Shown: positions 1-7,155, counted from the stretch's first letter. The stretch: 17,703 nt of DNA from DASZTV01 sp035548125 (GCA_035548125.1 DASZTV010000027.1:1-17703); one strand, 5' to 3'. Notes: generated by a model from the sequence alone, not told the origin. A program made the numbers and translations.

Positions 1-287
1 GGCATCTCCAGCAGGGTGTTGACCGTGGTGTCGACCGGCAGGTCGACGGCGTTGTTCGTCCAGTTCTTGTTCGGGCTGACCTGCACCTGGTACTGCGACG
101 CGCCGGCCACCGGGTTCCACTGCAGGACCACGTCCTTGAGCGGCGCGGTCGCCGAACTCGCCGGGCTGACCAGCGTCGGAGCGGGCACGCTATTCGCGTA
201 CGCCGTACTCGCCGGCAGCGCGAAGGTCGCGACGATTGATGCGACAGCGGCGACGGCAACTGCCATCCGACGCGGAGAAAATGCCAC
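1..287 (-). CDS. Secreted fibronectin type III-like protein, N-terminal fragment (runs off left edge)
   Basis: Reading the minus strand from a GTG at 287 gives 95 residues with no stop before the window edge. Residues 1-31 look like a Sec signal peptide: arginines at 6-7, a hydrophobic Ala/Val core at about 9-24, and an Ala-Tyr-Ala cleavage motif at 29-31. Residues about 36-95 resemble the start of a fibronectin type III-like fold (PTLVSP, then VVLQWNPV at 54-61 and ASQYQVQVS at 63-71), common in actinobacterial exported proteins. A GGGAG Shine-Dalgarno about 7 bases upstream supports this start. It is divergent from pepQ. Function is not known: adhesion, wall binding or an accessory domain on an exported enzyme are all possible, and the missing C-terminal part would decide. 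Confidence 0.75.
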   Translation of the reverse strand, partial: MAFSPRRMAVAVAAVASIVATFALPASTAYANSVPAPTLVSPASSATAPLKDVVLQWNPVAGASQYQVQVSPNKNWTNNAVDLPVDTTVNTLLEM

Positions 288-319
288 GATGTGACTCCCG
301 TTGGTGCTCCTGGGCGACG

Positions 320-341
320 CGCCTGTGACAGGCGTTACCTG
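320..341. repeat. Nested palindromes in the divergent promoter gap
   Basis: The 115-base gap between the divergent secreted-protein gene and pepQ holds a perfect 15-base inverted repeat, CGCCTG-TGA-CAGGCG (320-334). Its right arm takes part in a second inverted repeat, CAGG-CGTTA-CCTG (329-341). A further CCTG lies at 309-312. The position suits an operator serving one or both genes. No known regulator consensus is matched well. Confidence 0.45.
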
Positions 342-402
342 TGGCATCGGCGGGCGCTGCCTCACCCTGAAGCGGCGTTCACCCGAACGGAGTAGTCCAC
401 CG

Positions 403-1491
403 ATGCCGGCAGCCCGTGCGGACCACGCCGGTCGCCGTGAGGCGCTGGCTCGCGTGCTTTCGCCTGATTTGGGCGGATTGCTGGTCACATCTGTAGAGAA
501 CGTCCGATACCTCACCGGGTTTGCCGGTTCGCACGGAGCGATTCTGCTCGACCGGACCGGCGACAGCTGGCTGGCCACCGACGGCCGCTACCTCGAGCGT
601 GCCGCCGCCGAGGCCCCCGACGTCGAGTGCCTCGAAGCACGTCGGGCGGCCGTGACGCTCGTCGCCAAGGCGCGGGAGCTCGGGATCGCCCGACTCGGGT
701 ATGACGGTGCGTCGACCACGGTGGAGGCGCTCGACGCGCTGACGAAAGAGGCCGCCGGCCAGGTCGAGCTGGTACGCGCCCCGCATCTCGTCGAGCAGCT
801 GCGCAGCGTCAAGGACCCCGCCGAGCTGGCGGTGATCGAGCGCGCCTGCGCCATCACGGCGCAGGCCTTCGAGGCCGTCGCGGGCGGGCTCGTCACGGGA
901 ATGACCGAACGCGACGTGGCGTGGCAGCTCACGGTGGCGATGCGGGAGCGCGGCGCCGACGCCGATGCCTTCGACTCCATCGTCGCGTTCGGCCCGCACT
1001 CGGCGATCCCGCACCACGAGCCGACCGACCGTCCGCTGCAGCGTGGGGATCTGGTGAAGCTGGACTTCGGCGCCCGGGTGGACGGCTACTGCTCCGACAT
1101 GACGCGCACCGTGGTGCTCGGTCCGGGAGCCGCCTGGCAGCGCGAGCTGCACGAGCAGGTCCGACAGCTGCAGAGCGGGTTGTCCGACGCGGCGGTTTCC
1201 GGAGCGGTGCCGAGCGACCTCGACGCTGCGATGCGCGCGAGCCTGCTCGGCGAGGGTCACCATCCGCTGCACGGCCTCGGCCACGGGGTCGGACTCGCGA
1301 TCCACGAGGACCCGTTCCTGACCGAGAACTCCCCGGCACCCGCACTCCGGGCGGGCTGCGTCGTGACGATCGAGCCGGGGATCTACCTGTCGGGTCGCGG
1401 CGGGGTCCGGATCGAGGACACGGTCGTGGTCACCGAGTCGGGAGCGCCTCGGGTGCTGACCACCGCACCCCGCGACCTGCTCGAGGTATAG
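403..1491 (+). CDS. pepQ: Xaa-Pro dipeptidase/aminopeptidase, M24 family
   Basis: This 362-residue cytosolic metallopeptidase would cleave Xaa-Pro bonds during peptide turnover. Residues 1-130 form a creatinase-type N-terminal domain (VRYLTGFAGSHGA at 34-46). Residues 140-362 form the pita-bread catalytic domain. The five expected metal ligands are visible: D221 (KLDFGAR), D232 (CSDMTRT), H294 (HGLGHGVG), E324 (TIEPGIYL) and E338 (RIEDT). The histidines H290 and H301 are also in place. The frame is open upstream to a TTG at 301, but the ATG at 403 has a GGAG 10 bases upstream and begins at the usual family N-terminus, so I use it. The gene is followed after 29 bases by efp, the standard actinobacterial order. 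Substrate specificity (dipeptidase or aminopeptidase) cannot be read from sequence. Confidence 0.93.
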   Translation: MPAARADHAGRREALARVLSPDLGGLLVTSVENVRYLTGFAGSHGAILLDRTGDSWLATDGRYLERAAAEAPDVECLEARRAAVTLVAKARELGIARLGYDGASTTVEALDALTKEAAGQVELVRAPHLVEQLRSVKDPAELAVIERACAITAQAFEAVAGGLVTGMTERDVAWQLTVAMRERGADADAFDSIVAFGPHSAIPHHEPTDRPLQRGDLVKLDFGARVDGYCSDMTRTVVLGPGAAWQRELHEQVRQLQSGLSDAAVSGAVPSDLDAAMRASLLGEGHHPLHGLGHGVGLAIHEDPFLTENSPAPALRAGCVVTIEPGIYLSGRGGVRIEDTVVVTESGAPRVLTTAPRDLLEV

Positions 1492-1507
1492 GGGCCCGGC
1501 TCGCCCG

Positions 1508-1513
1508 TACCCT
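1508..1513 (+). promoter_or_regulatory. Candidate -10 element for a leaderless efp transcript
   Basis: TACCCT ends 7 bases before the efp GTG at 1521, the spacing expected if transcription starts at the start codon itself. There is no recognisable Shine-Dalgarno before efp, which fits leaderless initiation. No convincing -35 is seen. Confidence 0.4.
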
Positions 1514-1520
1514 GTACGCC

Positions 1521-2084
1521 GTGGCGACGACGAATGACCTCAAGAACGGGATGACCCTCGACCTCGACGGCGTGCTCTGGAACGTCGTGGAGTTCCAGCA
1601 CGTGAAGCCGGGCAAGGGCGGCGCCTTCGTGCGCAGCAAGCTCAAGAACGTGCTGACCGGCCAGGTCGTCGAGCGCACCTTCAACGCCGGCGTGAAGATC
1701 GACACCGCCACCGTGGACAAGCGCGAGATGACCTACCTCTACGCCGACGGGTCCGACTACGTGTTCATGGACACCGACACCTACGACCAGATCCATGTCC
1801 CCGCCGCTGCGGTGGGCGACGCCAAGAACTACCTGCTCGAGAACACCAACGCGACCGTCGCCGTCCACGACGACTCGGTCCTCTACGTCGAGCTCCCGGC
1901 CTCCGTCGAGCTGACGATCACCTACACCGAGCCGGGCATGCAGGGCGACCGATCGACGGGCGGCACCAAGCCGGCGACCCTGGAGACCGGCGCGACCGTG
2001 CAGGTGCCCCTCTTCGTGACGCAGGGCGAGAAGATCAAGGTCGACACCCGCGACGGGCGTTACATCAGCCGCGTCTCCTCCTGA
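1521..2084 (+). CDS. efp: Translation elongation factor P
   Basis: EF-P binds stalled ribosomes between the P and E sites and helps form peptide bonds at polyproline stretches. The 187-residue product has the family's usual length and three beta-barrel domains: a KOW-like domain at about 1-65, a central OB domain at 67-128 and a C-terminal OB domain at 130-187. The tip loop HVKPGKGGAFVRSK (27-40) places K32 at the position that carries lysyl modification in gammaproteobacteria. No modification enzyme gene is nearby, so its modification state is unknown. The domain III signature ITYTEPGMQGD lies at about 133-143. The frame stays open far upstream inside pepQ, but the GTG at 1521 gives the conserved MATTNDLKNG start. 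nusB follows after 16 bases. Confidence 0.97.
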   Translation: MATTNDLKNGMTLDLDGVLWNVVEFQHVKPGKGGAFVRSKLKNVLTGQVVERTFNAGVKIDTATVDKREMTYLYADGSDYVFMDTDTYDQIHVPAAAVGDAKNYLLENTNATVAVHDDSVLYVELPASVELTITYTEPGMQGDRSTGGTKPATLETGATVQVPLFVTQGEKIKVDTRDGRYISRVSS

Positions 2085-2100
2085 GCTGCGCATCTAGCCA

Positions 2101-2520
2101 GTGGCAGCTCGCAGCAAGGCCCGCAAGCGGGCACTCGACATCCTGTTCGAGGCCGACCAGCGGCAGGCCGACCTTCGTACGACGCTCGACCTCTGGGTCA
2201 GTCGCGCCGACCCGCCGGTCCCGGACTACTCGCGCGAGCTGGTCAGCGGGGTCGCCGAACACCGGGACACCATCGACGCGCTGATCGCGGGCTGTTCGCA
2301 GGACTGGCCGCTGGACCGGATGCCCCCGGTCGACCGCACCGTGCTGCGGCTGGCGGCCTATGAGCTCCTGTGGCGAGACGACATCCCGACGGCGGTCGCG
2401 ATCGACGAAGCCGTCGAGCTCGCCAAGTCGCTGTCGACCGACGAGTCGCCGGCGTTCGTCAACGGCGTGCTGGCGCGGCTGCTTCGGGAGAAGACCGGGA
2501 GCGCCGCAGCGGATCAGTGA
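2101..2520 (+). CDS. nusB: Transcription antitermination/termination factor NusB
   Basis: NusB pairs with NusE (ribosomal S10) on boxA RNA to promote antitermination of rRNA operons. The 139-residue helical protein shows the family pattern: the N-terminal RSKARKRALDILFEAD (4-19), the central PPVDRTVLRLAAYELL (75-90) and the C-terminal AIDEAVELAKSLSTDESPAF (100-119) followed by VNGVL. The GTG start lies 16 bases after the efp stop. There is no clear Shine-Dalgarno, so translation probably depends on coupling or re-initiation after efp. The last bases overlap the 3' end of a convergent minus-strand gene by 7 bases. Confidence 0.95.
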   Translation: MAARSKARKRALDILFEADQRQADLRTTLDLWVSRADPPVPDYSRELVSGVAEHRDTIDALIAGCSQDWPLDRMPPVDRTVLRLAAYELLWRDDIPTAVAIDEAVELAKSLSTDESPAFVNGVLARLLREKTGSAAADQ

Positions 2521-2801
2521 CTGACGGAGACCAACGCGCTCACCGCGCTGACCGTCGCCGCCATCATCGCCGCTGAACCGAGCAGCAGCGTGCGGGTCTG
2601 CTGGTTGAGCTGGTCGCTGACGTGCGAGTTGAACTTCTCGAGGTCTTCCTTGGTGGCGAAGCGGTCAAGGTCGTGTTTGGTGGCGACGTCGGCCCAGCCG
2701 ACGGGCGGGAGGTACTCCATGAGAGTGTCGGCCGCCTCCGTCCCGAGTACGTCGACGAGACGCGCGTGCATCTCACGGCGGGTGGTCTCGCTGATGGTCA
2801 A
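2514..2801 (-). CDS. Small coiled-coil protein with C-terminal membrane segment, unknown function
   Basis: This 95-residue protein starts at TTG 2801, preceded 5 bases away by GAGGAG, a strong ribosome binding site. Residues 1-35 are helical. The stretch LPPVGWADVATKHDLDRFAT (31-50) resembles a motif I recall from many short actinobacterial hypothetical proteins, with ATK-DL repeats somewhat like DUF1640-type coiled-coil proteins. Residues 43-72 are probably coiled coil. Residues about 71-92 are hydrophobic (LLLGSAAMMAATVSAVSAL) and look like one tail-anchored membrane helix. It is convergent with nusB (7-base overlap) and divergent from pyrR. Function is unknown. The strong ribosome binding site and protein-like composition argue that the gene is real, despite being the only complete minus-strand gene here. 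Confidence 0.75.
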   Translation of the reverse strand: MTISETTRREMHARLVDVLGTEAADTLMEYLPPVGWADVATKHDLDRFATKEDLEKFNSHVSDQLNQQTRTLLLGSAAMMAATVSAVSALVSVSH

Positions 2802-2948
2802 CGATGCTCCTCGGGGCAGCGACGGTCAACGACCTACCAGGCTGGCGACAGCTGACGTGGGAGACATTCGGGCAGCGCCGGCTGTGGACCTGAGGCGCGC
2901 CCCTTCGGCCGGGTGGATATCCGGTGTGTCGGGTAGGGCGCCGGCTGG

Positions 2949-2954
2949 TACTGT
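2949..2954 (+). promoter_or_regulatory. Possible -10 element of the pyr operon promoter
   Basis: TACTGT lies about 60 bases before pyrR, with a weak TGTCGG 16 bases upstream as a possible -35. Transcription would begin near 2961, just ahead of the PyrR-type hairpin. The match is weak and other starts in the 215-base gap are possible. Confidence 0.3.
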
Positions 2955-2974
2955 CGGACTCGTACGACTGCCGT

Positions 2975-3008
2975 CCTTTAATCCCGTCCGGCGAGGCGGG
3001 CAAGGGGG
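2975..3008 (+). promoter_or_regulatory. PyrR-binding RNA hairpin overlapping the pyrR ribosome binding site
   Basis: The leader folds as a lower stem CCUU (2975-2978) with AAGG (3002-3005), a 5' bulge UAAU (2979-2982), an upper stem CCCG (2983-2986) with CGGG (2997-3000), and an apical UCCGGCGAGG loop (2987-2996). This matches the known PyrR binding loop architecture, whose apical consensus is close to UCCAGAGAGG. The 3' strand of the lower stem runs into the AAGGGGG Shine-Dalgarno (3002-3008), 7 bases before the pyrR ATG. UMP/UTP-bound PyrR would therefore stabilise a fold that blocks ribosome loading. There is no terminator hairpin after it, so translational rather than attenuation control is likely, as described for mycobacteria. 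The structure is seen in sequence; the mechanism is inferred. Confidence 0.85.
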
Positions 3009-3015
3009 TGTCTGA

Positions 3016-3636
3016 ATGAGTGCTGCCCACGGTCTTGGTGCAGAGCCGGCCCGGCCGACCAGCGGTGACCCCGCGGCGGCTCATCCGGTCCTCGAGCCGA
3101 ACGACGTCCAGCGCGCACTCACCCGGATCTCCCACGAGATCGTCGAGCGCAACCACGGCGCGGACCGGATCGTGCTGCTCGGCATCCCTACCCGCGGGGT
3201 CACCCTCGCCCGTCGGGTCGCGGACCGCATCGCGGACATCGAAGGCGTCGAGGTCCCCGTCGGCGCGCTCGACGTCACGATGTATCGCGACGACCTGCGG
3301 CTGCGCGGAGTCCGAGCCCTCGAGGCGACCGACATCCCAGTGGCCGGCGTCGACGACCTCACGGTCGTCCTGGTCGACGACGTGCTGTTCTCCGGCCGGA
3401 CGATCCGCTCGGCGCTCGACGCGCTGTCGGACATCGGGCGGCCGAAGGCGGTGCAGCTCGCAGTCCTCGTCGACCGCGGTCACCGCGAGCTGCCGATCAA
3501 GGCCGACTACGTCGGCAAGAACATCCCGACGTCGCTCACCGAAACCGTGCACGTCCTGCTCGAGGAGCACGACGGCCGCGATGCGGTTCTGCTCGGTCCG
3601 GCGGACCTCAAGCGCGCGGCGAACGGAGGCTCCTGA
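3016..3636 (+). CDS. pyrR: Bifunctional pyr operon regulator / uracil phosphoribosyltransferase
   Basis: PyrR binds pyr mRNA in the presence of uridine nucleotides and represses the operon. It also has uracil phosphoribosyltransferase activity. The 206-residue protein has a type I PRTase fold: IVLLGIPTRGVTLARR at 52-67, the PRPP-binding loop VVLVDDVLFSGRT at 117-129, and the family stretch LVDRGHRELPIKADYVGKNI at 151-170. About 22 N-terminal residues precede the usual family start and look disordered. The ATG has a strong GGGGG ribosome binding site that is itself part of the PyrR hairpin, so the gene appears autoregulated. Its TGA overlaps the pyrB ATG by one base (TGATG), which couples the two. 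Confidence 0.97.
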   Translation: MSAAHGLGAEPARPTSGDPAAAHPVLEPNDVQRALTRISHEIVERNHGADRIVLLGIPTRGVTLARRVADRIADIEGVEVPVGALDVTMYRDDLRLRGVRALEATDIPVAGVDDLTVVLVDDVLFSGRTIRSALDALSDIGRPKAVQLAVLVDRGHRELPIKADYVGKNIPTSLTETVHVLLEEHDGRDAVLLGPADLKRAANGGS

Positions 3637-4601
3637 TGAATCGTCACCTGCTCTCCGCGGGAGACCTGAGCCGGGAGGACGCGCTGCTCGTCCTCGACAC
3701 CGCCGCCGACATGGATGCCGCACTCGCGGGCCGCAGCATCAAGAAGCTACCGACACTTCGTGGCCGTACGGTCGTCAACCTCTTCTTCGAAGACTCGACG
3801 CGGACTCGCACGTCATTCGAGCTCGCCGCGAAGCGGCTGTCGGCGGACGTCGTCAACTTCGCGGCCAAGGGGTCGAGCGTCAGCAAGGGCGAGTCGCTGA
3901 AGGACACCGCGTTGACGCTCGAGGCGATGGGCTCCGACGCCGTGGTGATCCGGCACTCCGCGAGCGGTGCGCCGCACCGGCTGGCGACCTGGATCCGCGG
4001 CAGCGTCGTGAATGCCGGTGACGGCACTCACGAGCACCCGACCCAGGCACTGCTCGACGCCTACACGATGCGGCACCGCCGCGGTCGTCTCGAAGGGCTG
4101 CAGGTCGCGATCGTCGGTGATGTCCTGCACTCGCGCGTCGCCCGCAGCAACGTGCTGCTGCTCAGCACGCTCGGCGCGGACGTGACGCTGGTCGCGCCGC
4201 CGACACTGCTGCCCGTGGGGGTCACCTCCTGGCCGTGCGCGGTGTCGTACGACCTCGACGGCGTCCTTCCCAAGAGCGACGTCGTGATGATGCTGCGCGT
4301 GCAGCACGAGCGGATGCACGGCGGCTTCTTCCCGACCATCCGCGAGTACTCCCGCCGCTACGGACTCGACGCGCAGCGGATGGCGGCGCTGCCGGACGAC
4401 GCGATCGTGATGCATCCAGGCCCGATGAACCGCGGCGTCGAGATCGCGGCGGAGGTCGCCGACAGCGTCCGCTCGACGATCGTCGAGCAGGTCGCAAACG
4501 GCGTGTCCGTGCGAATGGCGGTCCTGTACCTCCTGCTCGGCGGGCTGATCGACGTCTCCGACTCCGCGGTGAACCCGGCCGGCGACGAGGCGGCGGCATG
4601 A
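3636..4601 (+). CDS. pyrB: Aspartate carbamoyltransferase catalytic subunit
   Basis: PyrB joins carbamoyl phosphate and L-aspartate to give N-carbamoyl-aspartate, the second step of pyrimidine synthesis. The 321-residue protein shows the carbamoyl-phosphate signature STRTRTSFE (54-62), the mobile-loop SKGES (83-87), HEHPTQALLD (132-141), R167 in the HSRVARSN segment, RVQHER (221-226), and the aspartate-binding HPGPMNRG (260-267). No regulatory chain (pyrI) is present, as expected for actinobacteria. A PyrB-PyrC complex is possible but cannot be judged here. Its ATG overlaps the pyrR stop by one base, and its TGA overlaps the pyrC ATG by four bases. Confidence 0.98.
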   Translation: MNRHLLSAGDLSREDALLVLDTAADMDAALAGRSIKKLPTLRGRTVVNLFFEDSTRTRTSFELAAKRLSADVVNFAAKGSSVSKGESLKDTALTLEAMGSDAVVIRHSASGAPHRLATWIRGSVVNAGDGTHEHPTQALLDAYTMRHRRGRLEGLQVAIVGDVLHSRVARSNVLLLSTLGADVTLVAPPTLLPVGVTSWPCAVSYDLDGVLPKSDVVMMLRVQHERMHGGFFPTIREYSRRYGLDAQRMAALPDDAIVMHPGPMNRGVEIAAEVADSVRSTIVEQVANGVSVRMAVLYLLLGGLIDVSDSAVNPAGDEAAA

Positions 4602-5875
4602 GCAACAGCTGGGTCATCCGCGGGGCGCGACCGCTCGGACTCGAGGCCCGCGACCTGTACGTCGAGCGGGGTGAGTTCGTCGACGACGCGCCGGCGAAGG
4701 CGGAGGTCATCGACGCAGCCGGGCTGATTGCCCTTCCGGGCTTCGTGGACCTGCACACCCACCTGCGCGAACCCGGCCGCGAGGATGCCGAGACCGTCGA
4801 AACCGGAACCCGCGCGGCAGCGCTCGGCGGCTTCACGGCGGTCCATGCGATGGCCAACACCGAGCCGGTCGCCGACGTCGCCGGCGTCGTCGAGCAGGTG
4901 TGGCGGCTCGGACAGGAGGCCGGCCACTGCGACGTGCACCCCGTCGGTGCGGTGACCGTCGGACTCGCCGGTGAGCGGCTGGCCGAGCTCGGCGCGATGG
5001 CCGACTCCGCCGCGCGCGTGCGGGTGTTCTCCGACGACGGCAAGTGCGTGCACGACCCGCTGTTGATGCGCCGGGCGCTCGAGTATGTGAAGGCGTTCGA
5101 CGGTGTGGTGGCGCAGCACGCGCAGGACCCGCGTCTCACCGAGGCCGCCCAGATGAATGAGGGCGAGTGGTCGGCAACACTCGGGCTGGCCGGTTGGCCG
5201 GCCGTCGCCGAGGAAGCGGTCATCGCGCGCGACTGCCTGCTGGCCGCGCACGTCGGATCCCGCGTGCACTTCTGCCACGTCTCGACTGCCGGCTCGGTGG
5301 AGCTGGTCCGGTGGGCGAAGTCGAAGGGCTGGAACGTCACGGCGGAGGTCACACCGCACCACCTGCTGCTCACCGACGAGCTGGTGGCGACCTACGACCC
5401 GGTCTACAAGGTGAACCCGCCGCTGCGCACCGAGGAGGATGTCGCGGCACTGCGGGCGGCGCTTGCCGACGGCACGATCGACGCGGTCGCGACCGACCAT
5501 GCGCCGCACGCGCTGGAGGATAAGGAGACCGAGTTCTCGGCCGCGGCGTTCGGGATGACCGGGCTCGAGACCGCGCTGTCGGTGGTGGCGACCTCGATGG
5601 TCGAGACCGGGCTGCTCGACTGGGCAGGCGTCGCGGACCGGATGAGCGTGCGACCCGCCGCGATCGGCCGGCTGTCCAAGCAGGGCCAGCCGCTCGAGGC
5701 CGGCGCGCCCGCCAACTTCGTGCTGGTCGATCCCGCCAGCCGATGGACGGTCGACGCGGCAGCCGGCGCGAGCCGGGGTCGGAACACGCCGTTCGCGGGG
5801 CGGGAGCTCACCGCGCGGGTTGTTGCGACGTTCCTGCGGGGCAGGCCAACGGTCATCGACGGAAAGCCGGCATGA
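4598..5875 (+). CDS. pyrC: Dihydroorotase, class I
   Basis: PyrC cyclises N-carbamoyl-aspartate to dihydroorotate, the third pathway step. The 425-residue amidohydrolase has the two-zinc site motif DLHTHLREPG (51-60; H53, H55, substrate R57), substrate-binding N87 in MANTEP, FSDDGKCVHD (144-153) with D147, H174 in QHAQD, H227 in CHVST, and catalytic D300 in TDHAPH. D147 may serve as bridging ligand as in class I enzymes. The frame is open upstream inside pyrB, but the ATG at 4598 forms an ATGA overlap with the pyrB stop and gives the normal N-terminus. Its own stop overlaps the next small gene in the same ATGA way. Confidence 0.97.
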   Translation: MSNSWVIRGARPLGLEARDLYVERGEFVDDAPAKAEVIDAAGLIALPGFVDLHTHLREPGREDAETVETGTRAAALGGFTAVHAMANTEPVADVAGVVEQVWRLGQEAGHCDVHPVGAVTVGLAGERLAELGAMADSAARVRVFSDDGKCVHDPLLMRRALEYVKAFDGVVAQHAQDPRLTEAAQMNEGEWSATLGLAGWPAVAEEAVIARDCLLAAHVGSRVHFCHVSTAGSVELVRWAKSKGWNVTAEVTPHHLLLTDELVATYDPVYKVNPPLRTEEDVAALRAALADGTIDAVATDHAPHALEDKETEFSAAAFGMTGLETALSVVATSMVETGLLDWAGVADRMSVRPAAIGRLSKQGQPLEAGAPANFVLVDPASRWTVDAAAGASRGRNTPFAGRELTARVVATFLRGRPTVIDGKPA

Positions 5876-6054
5876 ACACCCTGGTGATCGGGCTCCTGCG
5901 CACGGACGACAACACCAAGAAGGTGCTGATCGATCCGCATCCGGCTTGGGGGAGCATCGAAGTCGGCATCGCCGCGACGGTGGTCTTCCTGATCTTCGCG
6001 ACGTGGATCGTGATCCAACGGGTGAAGCACGGAAAGGACACCGACGATGAGTAG
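5872..6054 (+). CDS. 60-residue single-pass membrane peptide in the pyr operon
   Basis: This 60-residue open frame begins at an ATG that overlaps the pyrC stop (ATGA) and ends 8 bases inside carA. Residues 1-28 are mostly polar, 29-49 form one strongly hydrophobic helix (VGIAATVVFLIFATWIVIQ), and 50-60 are charged with Arg/Lys next to the membrane. That favours the C-terminus in the cytoplasm. Several actinobacteria carry a small membrane protein at this spot between pyrC and carA; in mycobacteria it is longer (Rv1382). No catalytic motif is visible. The exact overlap at both ends argues it is translated. Its role is unknown; it might anchor or regulate the pathway enzymes at the membrane, or only maintain translational coupling. 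Confidence 0.8.
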   Translation: MNTLVIGLLRTDDNTKKVLIDPHPAWGSIEVGIAATVVFLIFATWIVIQRVKHGKDTDDE

Positions 6055-7155
6055 CCAACCGGCGATCCTCGTCCTCGAGGACGGCCGGACCTTCAACGGA
6101 CGCGCGTACGGCGCTGTCGGCGAGACGTTCGGCGAGGCGGTCTTCACCACCGGCATGACCGGTTACCAGGAGACGTTGACGGACCCGTCGTTCCATCGCC
6201 AGGTCGTCGTGCAGACCTCGCCGCACATCGGCAACACCGGCATCAACGACGAGGACCCGGAGTCGCGCCGGGTATGGGTGTCCGGCTACGTGGTCCGCGA
6301 CCCGGCCCGGGTCCCGAGCAACTGGCGGTCGGCGCGGAGCCTTGACGACGAGCTCACTGCGCAGGGGGTCGTCGGCATCAGCGGCATCGACACCCGTGCC
6401 CTTACCCGCCACCTGCGCGAGCGCGGCGCGATGCGCGTCGGAGTGAGCAGCGTGGAGACCGACTCGGCGGCGTTGCTCGAGCGGGTCCTCGAAAGCCCCG
6501 GCATGGAAGGCGCGGACCTGGCAGGCGAGGTGACGACCCCGCAGGCCTACGTCGTGCCTGCTGTCGGCGACAAGCGGTTCACGATCGCTGCGGTCGATCT
6601 CGGCATCAAGTCATCAACGCCGCGCTACATGGCGGAAGCCGGCTGCGAGGTCCACGTGCTGCCCGCCTCCGCGACGGCAGCGGACATCCTCGCCGTCGAC
6701 CCCGACGGCGTGTTCTTCTCCAACGGCCCCGGCGATCCGGCGACCGCAGACGGACCGGTTGCCGCGCTGCGCGGTGTGCTCGGGGTGAAGCCCGTCTTCG
6801 GCATCTGCTTCGGCAACCAGATCCTCGGTCGCGCGCTCGGCTTCGGCACCTACAAGCTGAAGTTCGGCCACCGCGGCGTGAACCAGCCGGTGCAGGACCG
6901 GCGTACCGCTCAGATCGCGATCACCAGCCACAACCACGGCTTCGCCGTCGACGCACCGACCGACGCCCCCGCCACGACGGAGTACGGCAAGGTCGAGGTC
7001 AGCCACCTCGACCTCAACGACGGCGTCGTCGAAGGCCTGCGCTGCCTCGACGTACCGGCGTTCTCGGTCCAGTACCACCCGGAGGCCGCGCCTGGACCGC
7101 ACGATGCGACGAACCTCTTCGCGGCCTTCACCGACCTGATGGCAGGCCACAAGTA

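Noticed and set aside
16..294. Plus-strand open frame at the left edge
   Set aside because: The opposite strand encodes a signal peptide and FnIII-like domain with a Shine-Dalgarno; the plus-strand product has no recognisable features.
921..1520. Upstream N-terminal extension of the efp frame
   Set aside because: It overlaps pepQ, is Arg-rich shadow sequence, and EF-P is full length from GTG 1521.
2590..3015. Plus-strand open frame across the nusB-pyrR gap
   Set aside because: It runs antisense to the well-supported minus-strand small gene and through the PyrR hairpin; no protein-like motif and no good start.
2521..3015. bldD expected between nusB and pyrR as in Streptomyces
   Set aside because: No helix-turn-helix regulator frame is present in the interval on either strand.
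4235..4597. Upstream N-terminal extension of the pyrC frame
   Set aside because: It overlaps pyrB in another frame; the ATG at 4598 with an ATGA overlap gives a normal dihydroorotase.
4358..6412. Long minus-strand open frame (684 codons) opposite pyrB-pyrC-carA
   Set aside because: It lies antisense to three clearly conserved enzymes; its Arg/Asp/His-rich composition is the usual shadow of high-GC coding DNA, and no family motif is visible.
6797..6829. Possible inactivated CarA glutaminase (Asn instead of His in GxCxGxQ)
   Set aside because: The catalytic Cys254, His344 and Glu346 are all present, and GICFGNQ is, to my knowledge, usual in actinobacterial CarA.
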